A DNA stretch of 64,000 bases from Bacteroidota bacterium (GTDB taxonomy: Bacteria; Bacteroidota; Bacteroidia; Bacteroidales; CAIWKO01), in NCBI GenBank assembly GCA_037133915.1, contig JBAXND010000010.1:1-64000 (forward strand). Reading direction: 5' to 3'. Below, piece after piece: positions 1-8,531 of the stretch. Position numbers and translations under genes: made by a program. Below the pieces are notes generated by a model. The model was not told where the DNA came from. It was given only the letters and a program-made list of their open reading frames with translations, and did not search any database. Numbering within the stretch: position 1 is the first letter of the stretch; each line of letters opens with the position of its first letter.

Positions 1-13
1 AAAGGGGGTCAGC

Positions 14-571
14 TTAACGCGGAACTAGGGGACCAGTTTGCGCGTATTCTCCAACATGGGCAGGATTTGCAATGAAAGGCGGCTTTTTAAGGATGCAGAC
101 ATAACAGGTGTCGCCGGGTTTTACATCAGCGGCAGTGCGTGCTTTGCTGTTTACTGCAAACGGTGTAACATATTTCACCGGACACCGTCCTTCGCGGATG
201 ATACGCTCCCATGCCGAAGGAAATTCAACGCGCTTGAGCAAGGGACCGTTCACCATCCGTTTAATCATTTCCTTGAGCATAGGTCCTTTCAGATAAGGGC
301 GCACACGAGTCATAATGCAATGATAAATAAAATCATTGGCAATTAACTTGACCGCATCGGGGCCGAACTTTTTCCATTTTGCAAAGTCTCTTGTACCAAT
401 CAGCAGAAAAGGATCTCCTGCATTCATGGAATGTTCAAAAGAGGCGGTTGCCTCTTTTGGGGCAAAATAAATCGGCGGCTGCCTGTAATAATCGGCAAAG
501 ACCTCATGAATTGAAAATTTACAGAAACTGTACTTCGCTGTTAAGTAATCAGCAAGAATTTTGTCATCCAT
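14..571 (-). CDS. hypothetical protein (185 aa)
   Basis: Complete reading frame with an ATG start and TAA stop, in normal codon use. I do not recognise the family. It has no signal peptide or membrane segment, so it is probably cytosolic. The middle is rich in basic residues (repeated Lys/Arg around residues 90-130), and the C-terminal third has a Cys-x-x-Cys pair (CYVC, about residues 156-159) followed by a Lys-Lys-Pro-Pro stretch. It stands alone: the next gene in the same direction, fabD, lies about 260 bp downstream of nothing shared, with a terminator between them. An exact Bacteroidota -7 box lies about 30 bp upstream of the start. No function is proposed. Confidence 0.6.
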   Translation of the reverse strand: MDDKILADYLTAKYSFCKFSIHEVFADYYRQPPIYFAPKEATASFEHSMNAGDPFLLIGTRDFAKWKKFGPDAVKLIANDFIYHCIMTRVRPYLKGPMLKEMIKRMVNGPLLKRVEFPSAWERIIREGRCPVKYVTPFAVNSKARTAADVKPGDTCYVCILKKPPFIANPAHVGEYAQTGPLVPR

Positions 572-600
572 AGCAATAATTTTTAAGTGTTAATTTTTTA

Positions 601-608
601 CAAAAGTA
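601..608 (-). promoter_or_regulatory. -7 box for the hypothetical gene ending at 571
   Basis: On the minus strand the sequence reads TACTTTTG, an exact match to the Bacteroidota -7 consensus TAnnTTTG, about 30 bp before the ATG. I see no convincing -33 TTTG at the usual distance. Confidence 0.4.
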
Positions 609-773
609 CAAAAAAAACATTAAAAGCAGGATTTTTTCAAAAATTAATTTACTGATAAACAACTTATTGCATTATTTATGTATACTTTATTTTTGTCGAT
701 ATTTTTTGGCTTTCGGTAGCTATTTTTTCATAATTCCGTCGAAAGTTCTAATCGAATTAATATTCATGCGAAC

Positions 774-805
774 AAAAAAAAAGCCGAAGCATTTTCGCTC
801 CGGCT
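774..805 (-). terminator. intrinsic terminator of fabD
   Basis: Read on the minus strand, a 9-bp stem (AGCCGGAGC pairing with GCTTCGGCT, one G-U pair) closes a 6-base loop and is followed by a run of nine T. It lies 25 bp after the fabD stop codon. Confidence 0.85.
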
Positions 806-830
806 AAAAACAATCGTCTTTTAATAAAAA

Positions 831-1718
831 TTATCCGGCAAATTCGGCGCCCGAAGCCTCAGCAGAGGAATCAATTTTTTTCACCAGGCCCTGCAATACG
901 GTTCCCGGTCCCACTTCAATAAAAGTGGTGGCCCCGTCGGCAATCATATTTCTAACCGTCTGAGTCCAAAGAACCGGTGAGGTAAGCTGCGCAATAAGAT
1001 TGGTTTTTATCTGACCGGGGTCAGAAACCGCTCCGGCATTTACATTCTGGTAAACGGGACAAATGGGCTCATGAATGGTTGTTGCATTAATGGCTTCAGC
1101 AAGTTCGATACGTGCAGGTTCCATTAATGGAGAATGGAAGGCTCCGCCCACTTTTAGCGGCAGCGCTCTTTTAGCGCCTGCAGCCTTGAGTTTTTCGCAT
1201 GCAGTGGTAATACCACTATTGGTACCCGAAATGACGAGCTGACCCGGGCTGTTATAGTTTGCGGCCACTACAATATCATCTATTGTAAGCAGAATGTCCT
1301 CGGCAATTTTATCATCAAGCCCAATAATGGCAGCCATAGTGGAAGGATTCGCTTCGCAGGCTTTCTGCATAGCTTGTGCGCGCTTGGCAACAAGTCTGAG
1401 ACCATCTTCAAATGTCAATGCTTTATTGGCCACAAGAGCTGAAAATTCGCCCAGTGAATGTCCGGCAACCATTTCCGGCTGAAAGCTATCGCCGAGTACC
1501 GCTGACAATATTACTGAGTGTAGAAAGATGGCAGGCTGCGTTACTTTTGTCTGACGCAAATCCTCATCGGTGCCGGCAAACATAAGATCGGTAATCCTGA
1601 ATCCAAGAATGTCGTTTGCTTTCTCGAACATTTCTTTTGCAAGAGCCGATTTTTCATACAGGTCTTTACCCATTCCAACGAACTGGGCGCCCTGCCCCGG
1701 AAATACATATGCCTTCAT
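831..1718 (-). CDS. fabD: malonyl-CoA:ACP transacylase FabD
   Basis: Transfers malonyl from CoA to acyl carrier protein, supplying the extender unit of cytosolic type II fatty acid synthesis. The 295-residue length is normal for the family. The N-terminus carries the FPGQGAQ motif (residues 6-12), the nucleophile elbow GHSLG (residues 86-90, Ser88), a conserved Arg in the KRAQAMQ segment (about residue 113) and the catalytic His in the GAFHSPLM motif (about residue 196). The ATG start is preceded by an exact -7 box at 1753-1760. A terminator follows the gene and another separates it from the lipoprotein gene upstream, so it looks monocistronic. No other fatty-acid genes are adjacent. Confidence 0.97.
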   Translation of the reverse strand: MKAYVFPGQGAQFVGMGKDLYEKSALAKEMFEKANDILGFRITDLMFAGTDEDLRQTKVTQPAIFLHSVILSAVLGDSFQPEMVAGHSLGEFSALVANKALTFEDGLRLVAKRAQAMQKACEANPSTMAAIIGLDDKIAEDILLTIDDIVVAANYNSPGQLVISGTNSGITTACEKLKAAGAKRALPLKVGGAFHSPLMEPARIELAEAINATTIHEPICPVYQNVNAGAVSDPGQIKTNLIAQLTSPVLWTQTVRNMIADGATTFIEVGPGTVLQGLVKKIDSSAEASGAEFAG

Positions 1719-1752
1719 TATTTTTATATTTAGTTTTGAATTTAAACTTCCG

Positions 1753-1760
1753 CAAAATTA
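1753..1760 (-). promoter_or_regulatory. -7 box of fabD
   Basis: Minus strand TAATTTTG, an exact TAnnTTTG match about 35 bp before the fabD ATG. The region where a -33 element would sit overlaps the upstream terminator, and no clear TTTG is present. Confidence 0.45.
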
Positions 1761-1776
1761 TAAAAAAACAGGAAAA

Positions 1777-1808
1777 AAAAGAGGCTGCCTTTGCAGACAG
1801 CCTCTTTT
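1777..1808 (-). terminator. intrinsic terminator of the TPR/OmpA lipoprotein gene
   Basis: A perfect 11-bp stem (AAAAGAGGCTG with CAGCCTCTTTT) around a 10-base loop, with extra T residues on the minus-strand 3' side. It lies 17 bp after the stop codon of the 1825-3573 gene and insulates fabD from read-through. Confidence 0.85.
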
Positions 1809-1824
1809 CTGTATCGAATTGAAA

Positions 1825-3573
1825 TTATTTCGTTGCTTCCTGGAAAGCGGCTTCCTTGAAATATTTCAGGAATTCGCGGTCTTCCTTGGCTTGTGACCTG
1901 TAAGCTGCATCAGCGGTGATTGCTTTGCGGATGTTTTCATACATCTGTGAAGTGTTGCCACTGCGTGCTCCGGCAATTGCCAGCAGATAATAATCAGCAG
2001 CAGTCATCGGTTTTACACAACCCAGTGTTGTGGTAGCGCCCGAAGCATTGCCGGAAAGAAGTTGTGCAAGAGCAATGTTGTTTTTGCATTTCTTAGCACC
2101 AAAAGCGTTGAGAGCTGCAGTATAATCACCTTTTCTTATTTTGAGCAGGCCCATGTTGTAGCTAACGTCAATGCCACCGGCTTTGGCCTGGTTGAAATAG
2201 CTGTCAGCTGTTTCATTCTTTTTGTTCCAGAAATTCAGAACTCCAATGTTGTAAAGAACCTTAGGCTCACTTGCTTTCAGGGTGTTTGCTTTATCAAGGT
2301 AGGTAGCTGCTTCGTCCAATTTACCAAGGCTCATGGCTGCGTAACCTGCATTGCAGAAGTTTTTCCATTCCTGAGGATAAATGGTGGTAGCCGATTTGTA
2401 GATGGTATATTTAGTTTCCATGTTGTCGGTAAGGGTAGCGGCATACAGCAACTCTTTGTTATCTAATTTCTCAGGTGCTGAAGTTGAAAGCTGCATAATT
2501 TCTTCTTTTGATTTTTTGGGAAGGTAGCAAACAATCTTGATTTCTGACCTTCTGAGAACTGAGAGCATGGTCTCAACTTCAGTATAGATAACGGTCATGT
2601 CTTTCATTGCTTTTTCGCGTGCAGCTTTGTTTTCCTGGCTCTTAATCACGTTTGTGATGGTTTCTTTCTGCGGCATATTTGAAGCCTGCAGTGCTTTCAT
2701 GAATCCGTCGAAATCTTCGCCTTTAGCGGCAACAGTAACGGCCAGTTCTTCGGGTTTGGTAATGTTCAGCGTTTTGGCTTTGATCATTTTCTTAACCTGA
2801 TCAATGAACCAAGTATTGCCAACTTTTCCTCTTTCGTCAGACAGTTTCTGATTGAGGGTAAGTTCACCTTCGGGTGATGCCCAGGCGTTGATATCAATTG
2901 ATTTTACTTTCCAGTTTTTCTGCAGGAAAGCAAGAACAGCTGCGAGTGTATCAGCGTTCGCTTTGTCTTTGTTCAATGCGAGGTTGGTATTCAGGTTTGA
3001 TTTGTTGTATTCGAAATACAAATTGCCTGAGTGAGTAATGAGGGTTTCGAGTTCGTATCCGTGGTCAGCTACCTGAAGGTCTTCATCTCTGACAACTCTT
3101 TCGGATGTGTATACAACGCCGTCGGCAAGTTTAATCTGACCGAGTTTAACGTCTGTTTTCTTTTTCAATGAGGCAGAAGGATTGATGAACAATTCCGAAG
3201 CATTCATGTTCGGGTTGTAATCAAACACGTCGGTATAAGTGAATGTTCCGCCGGTTTTGTAGTTGATAGTTTGTCCGTCACCTACAGCTTTTTCGCCCTT
3301 TAAAGTAATACTTTTCAGTTTGGTAAGTTCAACTCCCTGCATATTGGTAAGTACAGGAACGATCTCCAGTTTTGCTTTTTTGTGAAAGTATTTTGCCGGG
3401 AACGTGCCATCGATCTGAACAGTGATTCTGCCTCCAGTGGATTCAAGAACCTCGGGTGTAGCTTTAAACTTCACTGTCGGGTACTTTTTAATCATCTTGC
3501 TCAGTCCGCAACCTGATAGCATTACTACTGCCAGGATAACTGCAGTGAATACCTTAAAGTTAACGATTCTCAT
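1825..3573 (-). CDS. outer-membrane/periplasmic lipoprotein with OmpA-like and TPR segments
   Basis: 582 residues with a lipoprotein signal peptide: a hydrophobic stretch then the lipobox LSGC near residues 19-22. The first part (about 25-190) looks like a beta-rich domain. A segment around residues 195-260 resembles an OmpA-type peptidoglycan-associated fold (GNLYFEYNKSNLN, then INAWASPEGELTLNQKLSDERG). The C-terminal third (about 400-520) contains helical repeats of TPR type, for example around SLGKLDEAATYLDKA. This architecture is common in Bacteroidota cell-envelope proteins; a structural role linking outer membrane and peptidoglycan is inferred. The gene is monocistronic, with an exact -7 box about 50 bp upstream and a terminator just downstream. 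Confidence 0.8.
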   Translation of the reverse strand: MRIVNFKVFTAVILAVVMLSGCGLSKMIKKYPTVKFKATPEVLESTGGRITVQIDGTFPAKYFHKKAKLEIVPVLTNMQGVELTKLKSITLKGEKAVGDGQTINYKTGGTFTYTDVFDYNPNMNASELFINPSASLKKKTDVKLGQIKLADGVVYTSERVVRDEDLQVADHGYELETLITHSGNLYFEYNKSNLNTNLALNKDKANADTLAAVLAFLQKNWKVKSIDINAWASPEGELTLNQKLSDERGKVGNTWFIDQVKKMIKAKTLNITKPEELAVTVAAKGEDFDGFMKALQASNMPQKETITNVIKSQENKAAREKAMKDMTVIYTEVETMLSVLRRSEIKIVCYLPKKSKEEIMQLSTSAPEKLDNKELLYAATLTDNMETKYTIYKSATTIYPQEWKNFCNAGYAAMSLGKLDEAATYLDKANTLKASEPKVLYNIGVLNFWNKKNETADSYFNQAKAGGIDVSYNMGLLKIRKGDYTAALNAFGAKKCKNNIALAQLLSGNASGATTTLGCVKPMTAADYYLLAIAGARSGNTSQMYENIRKAITADAAYRSQAKEDREFLKYFKEAAFQEATK

Positions 3574-3622
3574 AATTCTATTTTTAAAGTTAATAATTGG
3601 ATTGGCTCTTTATTTTTCGACA

Positions 3623-3630
3623 CAAATATA
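3623..3630 (-). promoter_or_regulatory. -7 box of the lipoprotein gene
   Basis: Minus strand TATATTTG, an exact TAnnTTTG match about 50 bp before the ATG at 3573. Confidence 0.45.
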
Positions 3631-3763
3631 TAAAAAGATAATTCATGCGGTCAGGGTTTTGTTAAAAAAAGAGAAATAATAATTTTTCTTTCATTTTCCC
3701 GAAAAAGATATATAGCTAATTAACAAGGCATTGTATTAATTATATCCGACCCGTACCTTGGTG

Positions 3764-4315
3764 CTATATGTTATTAAAATTGCGCGAGATGCGATACTTC
3801 TCAAAAAGCGCCCAAATCATTATTCCGGCACTTACCGATACATTCAGACTGTGCTTGGTGCCATACTGCGGTATTTCAACACAGGCATCGGCATATTGAA
3901 GCAGTTTTTCATCAACGCCATTTACCTCGTTTCCAAAAACCAGTACAATGCCGTTCCCAAAATCAGGAATAAATTCATGCACAGGAATGCTGTCATCTGT
4001 TTGTTCAACAAGATAGATTTTATATCCGGCATTTTTCAATTTCTCAATGGCAATCTCAGCGTCCGGAAAATATTCCCATTTTACAGAAAGTGTTGCATCA
4101 AGTGCCGATTTCTGAATTTCCCGGTCGGGCGGCGTGGCGGTTATTCCGCAAAGACAAATTTTTTCAAGCCTGAATGCATCTGATGTACGAAATACGGAAC
4201 CTATATTATGCCTACTTCTTATATTATCAAGAACCACAACCATGGGTACTTTTTCCGACTCGTGAAATTGTTCCACATTCATCCGGTTCAGTTCTGAATT
4301 CTCGAGTTTTCGCAT
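3764..4315 (-). CDS. SpoU/TrmH-family RNA 2'-O-methyltransferase
   Basis: 183 residues with the three SPOUT signature motifs in order: NIGSVFRTSDAF (motif 1, about residues 37-48), FGNEVNGVD (motif 2, about 125-133) and IPQYGTKHSLNVSVSAGI (motif 3, about 147-164). These form the trefoil-knot S-adenosylmethionine site of enzymes that methylate ribose 2'-OH in tRNA or rRNA. It lacks the extra N-terminal RNA-binding domain of RlmB and is closer in size to TrmH/TrmL; the exact target nucleotide cannot be read from the sequence. It is divergent from mutS and has its own -7 box. Confidence 0.9.
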   Translation of the reverse strand: MRKLENSELNRMNVEQFHESEKVPMVVVLDNIRSRHNIGSVFRTSDAFRLEKICLCGITATPPDREIQKSALDATLSVKWEYFPDAEIAIEKLKNAGYKIYLVEQTDDSIPVHEFIPDFGNGIVLVFGNEVNGVDEKLLQYADACVEIPQYGTKHSLNVSVSAGIMIWALFEKYRISRNFNNI

Positions 4316-4379
4316 TGCTGTTTCGTTAAATCAAAATATTCTCTTTGTAATTCTTGATGAATAATTATTTTACAGATTG

Positions 4380-4387
4380 CAAAGATA
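4380..4387 (-). promoter_or_regulatory. -7 box of the SpoU methyltransferase gene
   Basis: Minus strand TATCTTTG, an exact TAnnTTTG match about 65 bp before the ATG at 4315. It forms a divergent promoter pair with the mutS promoter. Confidence 0.45.
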
Positions 4388-4426
4388 CCTCCGACGAAGC
4401 AATTTTCACGTCACGGCAATAAAAGT

Positions 4427-4460
4427 TTTGAGCAGATTTCGGCTTATAATTTTAACTTTG
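4427..4460 (+). promoter_or_regulatory. promoter of mutS
   Basis: A -33-like TTTG at 4427-4430 and an exact -7 box TAACTTTG at 4453-4460, spaced 22 bp. The predicted transcript start is about 20 bp before the TTG start codon. Confidence 0.55.
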
Positions 4461-4485
4461 CCGTTAACAAGCATTTCAAAAAAAA

Positions 4486-7110
4486 TTGGCAGAGAATAAA
4501 AAAGAGATTGCGGAAACACCTTTGATGAAGCAATACAATGCCATCAAAGCTAAATACCCCGACGCACTTTTGCTGTTCAGGGTGGGCGATTTTTATGAGA
4601 CCTTTGGCGAAGATGCCGTAAGGGCTTCATCTATTCTTGGCATTGTACTTACGCGCCGCGCCAATGGCTCCGCGACCTACATTGAATTAGCAGGATTTCC
4701 GCATCATTCGCTTGACACCTACCTTCCGCGCCTGGTACGGGCAGGTTTGCGCGTTGCCATCTGCGACCAGCTCGAAGATCCCAAACTCACAAAAAAAATT
4801 GTAAAACGCGGCATTACCGAACTGGTTACCCCGGGTGTTGCCTACAACGACAAAGTTCTGAATCATAAAGAAAATAATTTTCTTGCCGGTATTCACATGC
4901 AGGGTAAAATAACCGGCATTTCATTCCTCGATATTTCAACAGGTGAATTCTATATTACACAAGGTGCACAAGATTATATTGATAACCTGATGCAGTCATT
5001 CCGCCCCAGCGAAGTGATTGTTCAGAAAAATAAAATGAAAGAATTTACCGCGGCCCACGGTGAAAAATTTTACACCAACACCTTTGAAGACTGGGTTTTT
5101 ACAAAGGACTTTACCTACGACCTGCTGCTGAAACATTTCGAAACGACTTCGCTGAAGGGATTTGGTGTAGAAGACCTCGATGCCGGTATTATTGCAGCCG
5201 GAGCGGCATTGCATTATCTGGCCGAAACGCAGCACGACCGGGTTAAACATATCAGTAAGATATCGCGCATTGAAGAAGACCGCCATGTGTGGCTCGACCG
5301 TTTTACGGTTCGCAATCTTGAACTGATTTTTTCGCCTTTCGAAAATGCCGTTACGCTGCTTGACATACTCGACCGCACGCTTTCGCCCATGGGCGCCCGC
5401 CTGATGAATCGCTGGCTGCTCATGCCACTCAAAAACAAACAACTTATTGACGAACGATTGGATGTTGTAAAATATTTAATCAACGAAAATGAGTTTGCCG
5501 ATGAGATTCGTAAAAATATAAAAGTAACGGGCGACCTCGAACGTCTCATTTCAAAAGTGGCGGTTGGCAAGGTAAGCCCGCGTGAAGTGGCACAGGTGCG
5601 CCGTGCGCTCGAAGCCATTGAGCCCGTGAAAGAAGCCTGTGAAAAGTCCGGTAATTACGCTTTGCAGAAGATTGGCGAGCAACTTAATCCCTGCCATCTG
5701 ATAAGCGAACGTATAAAAAAAGAATTGCATCCCAACCCGCCAACGCTTGCGAACAAAGGAAATATGATTGCCGACGGCGTTTCTGATGAGCTTGACGAAC
5801 TGCGCAAACTGGCGTATTCGGGCAAAGATTTTTTGGTTCAGATACAGCAACGTGAAAGTGAGCGCACCGGCATTCCTTCCCTGAAGATAGCGTATAACAA
5901 CGTGTTCGGATATTATCTTGAAGTAACAAACACCCATAAAGACAAGGTTCCGCCCGAATGGCACCGCAAGCAAACGCTTGTCAACTGCGAACGCTACATC
6001 ACCGACGAGCTGAAAGAGTATGAAGAAAAAATTTTGGGTGCGGAAGAAAAAATATTCGCGCTTGAAACAAGACTTTTTAATGAACTGGTGCTGGCCCTGG
6101 CTGATTATATCAATCCGATACAGCTGAATGCCTCGCTGATAGCGCGCCTCGACTGTCTGTTATCATTTGCCACCTTTGCGGTGGAAAATAATTATGTGCG
6201 TCCCGAAATCAATGAATCATACGTTATCGACATCAAGAACGGGCGCCATCCGGTGATTGAAAAAAATCTGCCGCCGGGCGAAAAATACATTGCCAACGAC
6301 ATTTATCTCGACGATAAAAAACAGCAGATAATAATTATCACGGGACCGAACATGGCCGGAAAATCGGCGCTGCTCAGGCAAACGGCACTCATAGTGCTGA
6401 TGGCTCAGATGGGCTCTTATGTTCCGGCAACTTCTGCATCTATTGGTATTGTTGATAAAATATTTACCCGTGTAGGTGCTTCCGATAATATTTCGTCGGG
6501 AGAATCAACGTTTATGGTTGAGATGAATGAGACCGCGAGCATCCTGAATAATATAAGCACGCGCAGTCTCATTTTACTGGATGAGATAGGGCGCGGAACC
6601 AGCACTTATGACGGTATTTCCATCGCATGGGCCATTGCAGAGTATCTTCACAATCATCCCACATACAAACCAAAAGTTCTTTTTGCTACGCATTATCATG
6701 AGCTGAATGAGATGGCGGAGATTATGAAAGGCATCCGCAATTTTCATATCACGGTAAAGGAAGCAGGGAATAAAATTATTTTTCTGCGCAAGCTTGTTCC
6801 GGGCGGCACCGAGCATAGTTTCGGAATTCATGTCGCAAAAATGGCGGGTATGCCGCAGCCTGTTATTGACCGTGCCAACGAAATGCTTATACAGCTTGAG
6901 AAATCGCACAGCGGACAGGAAATCAGCCGCAAACCCGAAAAGAAACCACGCCCCGACGATGAATTTCAGCTGAGTTTCATCCAGCTCAACGACCCGCTGT
7001 TAGAGCAGATAAAAACCGATATTCTGAACATAGACATCAACACACTTACCCCTGTAGAAGCGCTGATGAAACTCAACAATATAAAAAAGCTGCTGGGAAA
7101 AACAGAATGA
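4486..7110 (+). CDS. mutS: DNA mismatch repair protein MutS
   Basis: Recognises base mismatches and short loops in newly replicated DNA and uses ATP to recruit MutL. 874 residues, normal for MutS1. The N-terminal mismatch-binding motif GDFYETF puts Phe36 and Glu38 at the positions that stack on and hydrogen-bond the mismatch. The ATPase has the Walker A GPNMAGKS (about residues 620-627), then [14 protein letters not shown] and FATHYHEL. The start codon is TTG: the residues between it and the first in-frame ATG (residue 14) match the normal N-terminus, and a good promoter lies just upstream. The gene converges on the OmpA gene with 12 bp between stop codons and no terminator visible. Confidence 0.97.
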   Translation: MAENKKEIAETPLMKQYNAIKAKYPDALLLFRVGDFYETFGEDAVRASSILGIVLTRRANGSATYIELAGFPHHSLDTYLPRLVRAGLRVAICDQLEDPKLTKKIVKRGITELVTPGVAYNDKVLNHKENNFLAGIHMQGKITGISFLDISTGEFYITQGAQDYIDNLMQSFRPSEVIVQKNKMKEFTAAHGEKFYTNTFEDWVFTKDFTYDLLLKHFETTSLKGFGVEDLDAGIIAAGAALHYLAETQHDRVKHISKISRIEEDRHVWLDRFTVRNLELIFSPFENAVTLLDILDRTLSPMGARLMNRWLLMPLKNKQLIDERLDVVKYLINENEFADEIRKNIKVTGDLERLISKVAVGKVSPREVAQVRRALEAIEPVKEACEKSGNYALQKIGEQLNPCHLISERIKKELHPNPPTLANKGNMIADGVSDELDELRKLAYSGKDFLVQIQQRESERTGIPSLKIAYNNVFGYYLEVTNTHKDKVPPEWHRKQTLVNCERYITDELKEYEEKILGAEEKIFALETRLFNELVLALADYINPIQLNASLIARLDCLLSFATFAVENNYVRPEINESYVIDIKNGRHPVIEKNLPPGEKYIANDIYLDDKKQQIIIITGPNMAGKSALLRQTALIVLMAQMGSYVPATSASIGIVDKIFTRVGASDNISSGESTFMVEMNETASILNNISTRSLILLDEIGRGTSTYDGISIAWAIAEYLHNHPTYKPKVLFATHYHELNEMAEIMKGIRNFHITVKEAGNKIIFLRKLVPGGTEHSFGIHVAKMAGMPQPVIDRANEMLIQLEKSHSGQEISRKPEKKPRPDDEFQLSFIQLNDPLLEQIKTDILNIDINTLTPVEALMKLNNIKKLLGKTE

Positions 7111-7122
7111 TGTATCGGAAAA

Positions 7123-8505
7123 TTATTTCTTGTAGGTAATCTCGCACCGCCTGTTTTTCGCGGCCTCCGCTTCTCGTGTACCGCCGGCATCGGGAACTAA
7201 CAGTTTAGAATCACCATAGGAGCGGATATCCATTCTGTCGACAGCAATGCCGTGGCTGATAAAATAATCGCTCACAGCGTTTGCCCTTTTCTGGCTTAGT
7301 ACCAAATTGCCTTTGGCCGGCCCCCTGCTGTCGGTATGACCGAATATCTCAATACGGAGAAGCGGGTATTTTTTTAATGTATCAACAACCTCATTCAAAC
7401 CCGCATAATATTTTTCCCCGATATTGCTTTGCCTGTACCCAAAATTAACTATAAGCATAAAATCAACGATGCCAGGGGTTTGTAAAATTTTATCGACAGA
7501 TGCGACTGTATCGGATTTTGATTCTACAGTTGTATCTTTAATTGAGGTCGGTTCAGAAAAAAGCACGCTGTCAGTAGCCGGAAAATTTGCAGCATATATA
7601 TCGCCCTCGCGCACAAACCAGGCCTCCTCACTACCCGGCGTCATCAAAAATCCATAATCATCGCCTTCACTGTTGTAAGGTTTTCCAAGATTAACAGGTT
7701 TTCCACAGCTTCCATCCTTATTTAACGTTACTTCGAAAATATCCAGTCCGCCCAAGCCCGGATAACCATCAGAAGCGAAAAACAGGGTTTCGCCATCGGC
7801 TGAAATAAAAACCGAGCGCTCATTCTTATCTGTGCTGATGCTCATTTTCACAGGACAGCCCCACGTATCATTTATTTTTTTGCTGATGTATAAATCCATG
7901 GGTGCCTCATAGTCAGTACCGGATGCCACAATAAAAGTTGTTCCGTCGGGTGAAATGCACATTCCGTCAGTCGCGGTGATGCCTGTCATATTATATTGTT
8001 TGACGAAAAACGGATTGATGCCACCACCCAACCCTACGGAATTAGTCCATGTTTTACCATTCATTTCCGCCTTATAATATGGGCCACCGTTAAACTGCCA
8101 GCCGTGTGCCCAGCTTTCGTAAACCACATATTTCCCGTCGGGCAAGACTAAAGGTTCATCCTGCCCTTCACCTGTGTTTATCGTATCGGAAAGGGAATGT
8201 GCTTTTTGCCAGATTCCGTTTATACGTATACTATAATATATATCACCGTCTGCCCGTGTGCGGCCGTCATCAGTTTTAATGTAACGCGACCAACGTTTAC
8301 CGCCCCGATTGCTCATAAAGAAGATGTTTTTCCCATCGGGAGAGATGGAAATATTGGCTTCTCCCGAACCGGAATTCAGGCTGTCGGCTCTTGCTATTGT
8401 TACGTTGTCTTTATTTTCAATGACATTATTATGCTGCGCCGTCGCAGAAAAAAGCGGGACAAGCAAAAGAATATATGTTAACGTCATTTTGTGCATACGG
8501 AACAT
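7123..8505 (-). CDS. PD40 beta-propeller / OmpA-family envelope protein
   Basis: About 460 residues. A signal peptide (hydrophobic run ending SATAQ) leads to several WD40-like PD40 blades between about residues 35 and 320 (for example ISPDGKNIFFMSNRGG, VFISADGETLFFASDG). A C-terminal OmpA peptidoglycan-binding domain has FGHTDSRGPAKGN, LSQKRANAVSDYF and the end motif AAKNRRCEI. Proteins of this build in Bacteroidota tie outer-membrane complexes to peptidoglycan, and some (PorE-like) serve T9SS. The longest frame opens with TTG at 8511; the ATG at 8505 is preferred, and ATGs at 8496 and 8487 also leave an intact signal peptide. It is the last gene of a three-gene operon, 20 bp after the giant T9SS cargo gene. 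Confidence 0.85.
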   Translation of the reverse strand: MFRMHKMTLTYILLLVPLFSATAQHNNVIENKDNVTIARADSLNSGSGEANISISPDGKNIFFMSNRGGKRWSRYIKTDDGRTRADGDIYYSIRINGIWQKAHSLSDTINTGEGQDEPLVLPDGKYVVYESWAHGWQFNGGPYYKAEMNGKTWTNSVGLGGGINPFFVKQYNMTGITATDGMCISPDGTTFIVASGTDYEAPMDLYISKKINDTWGCPVKMSISTDKNERSVFISADGETLFFASDGYPGLGGLDIFEVTLNKDGSCGKPVNLGKPYNSEGDDYGFLMTPGSEEAWFVREGDIYAANFPATDSVLFSEPTSIKDTTVESKSDTVASVDKILQTPGIVDFMLIVNFGYRQSNIGEKYYAGLNEVVDTLKKYPLLRIEIFGHTDSRGPAKGNLVLSQKRANAVSDYFISHGIAVDRMDIRSYGDSKLLVPDAGGTREAEAAKNRRCEITYKK

Positions 8506-8531
8506 CTTCAAATCCGGCTCAACCGGAAACG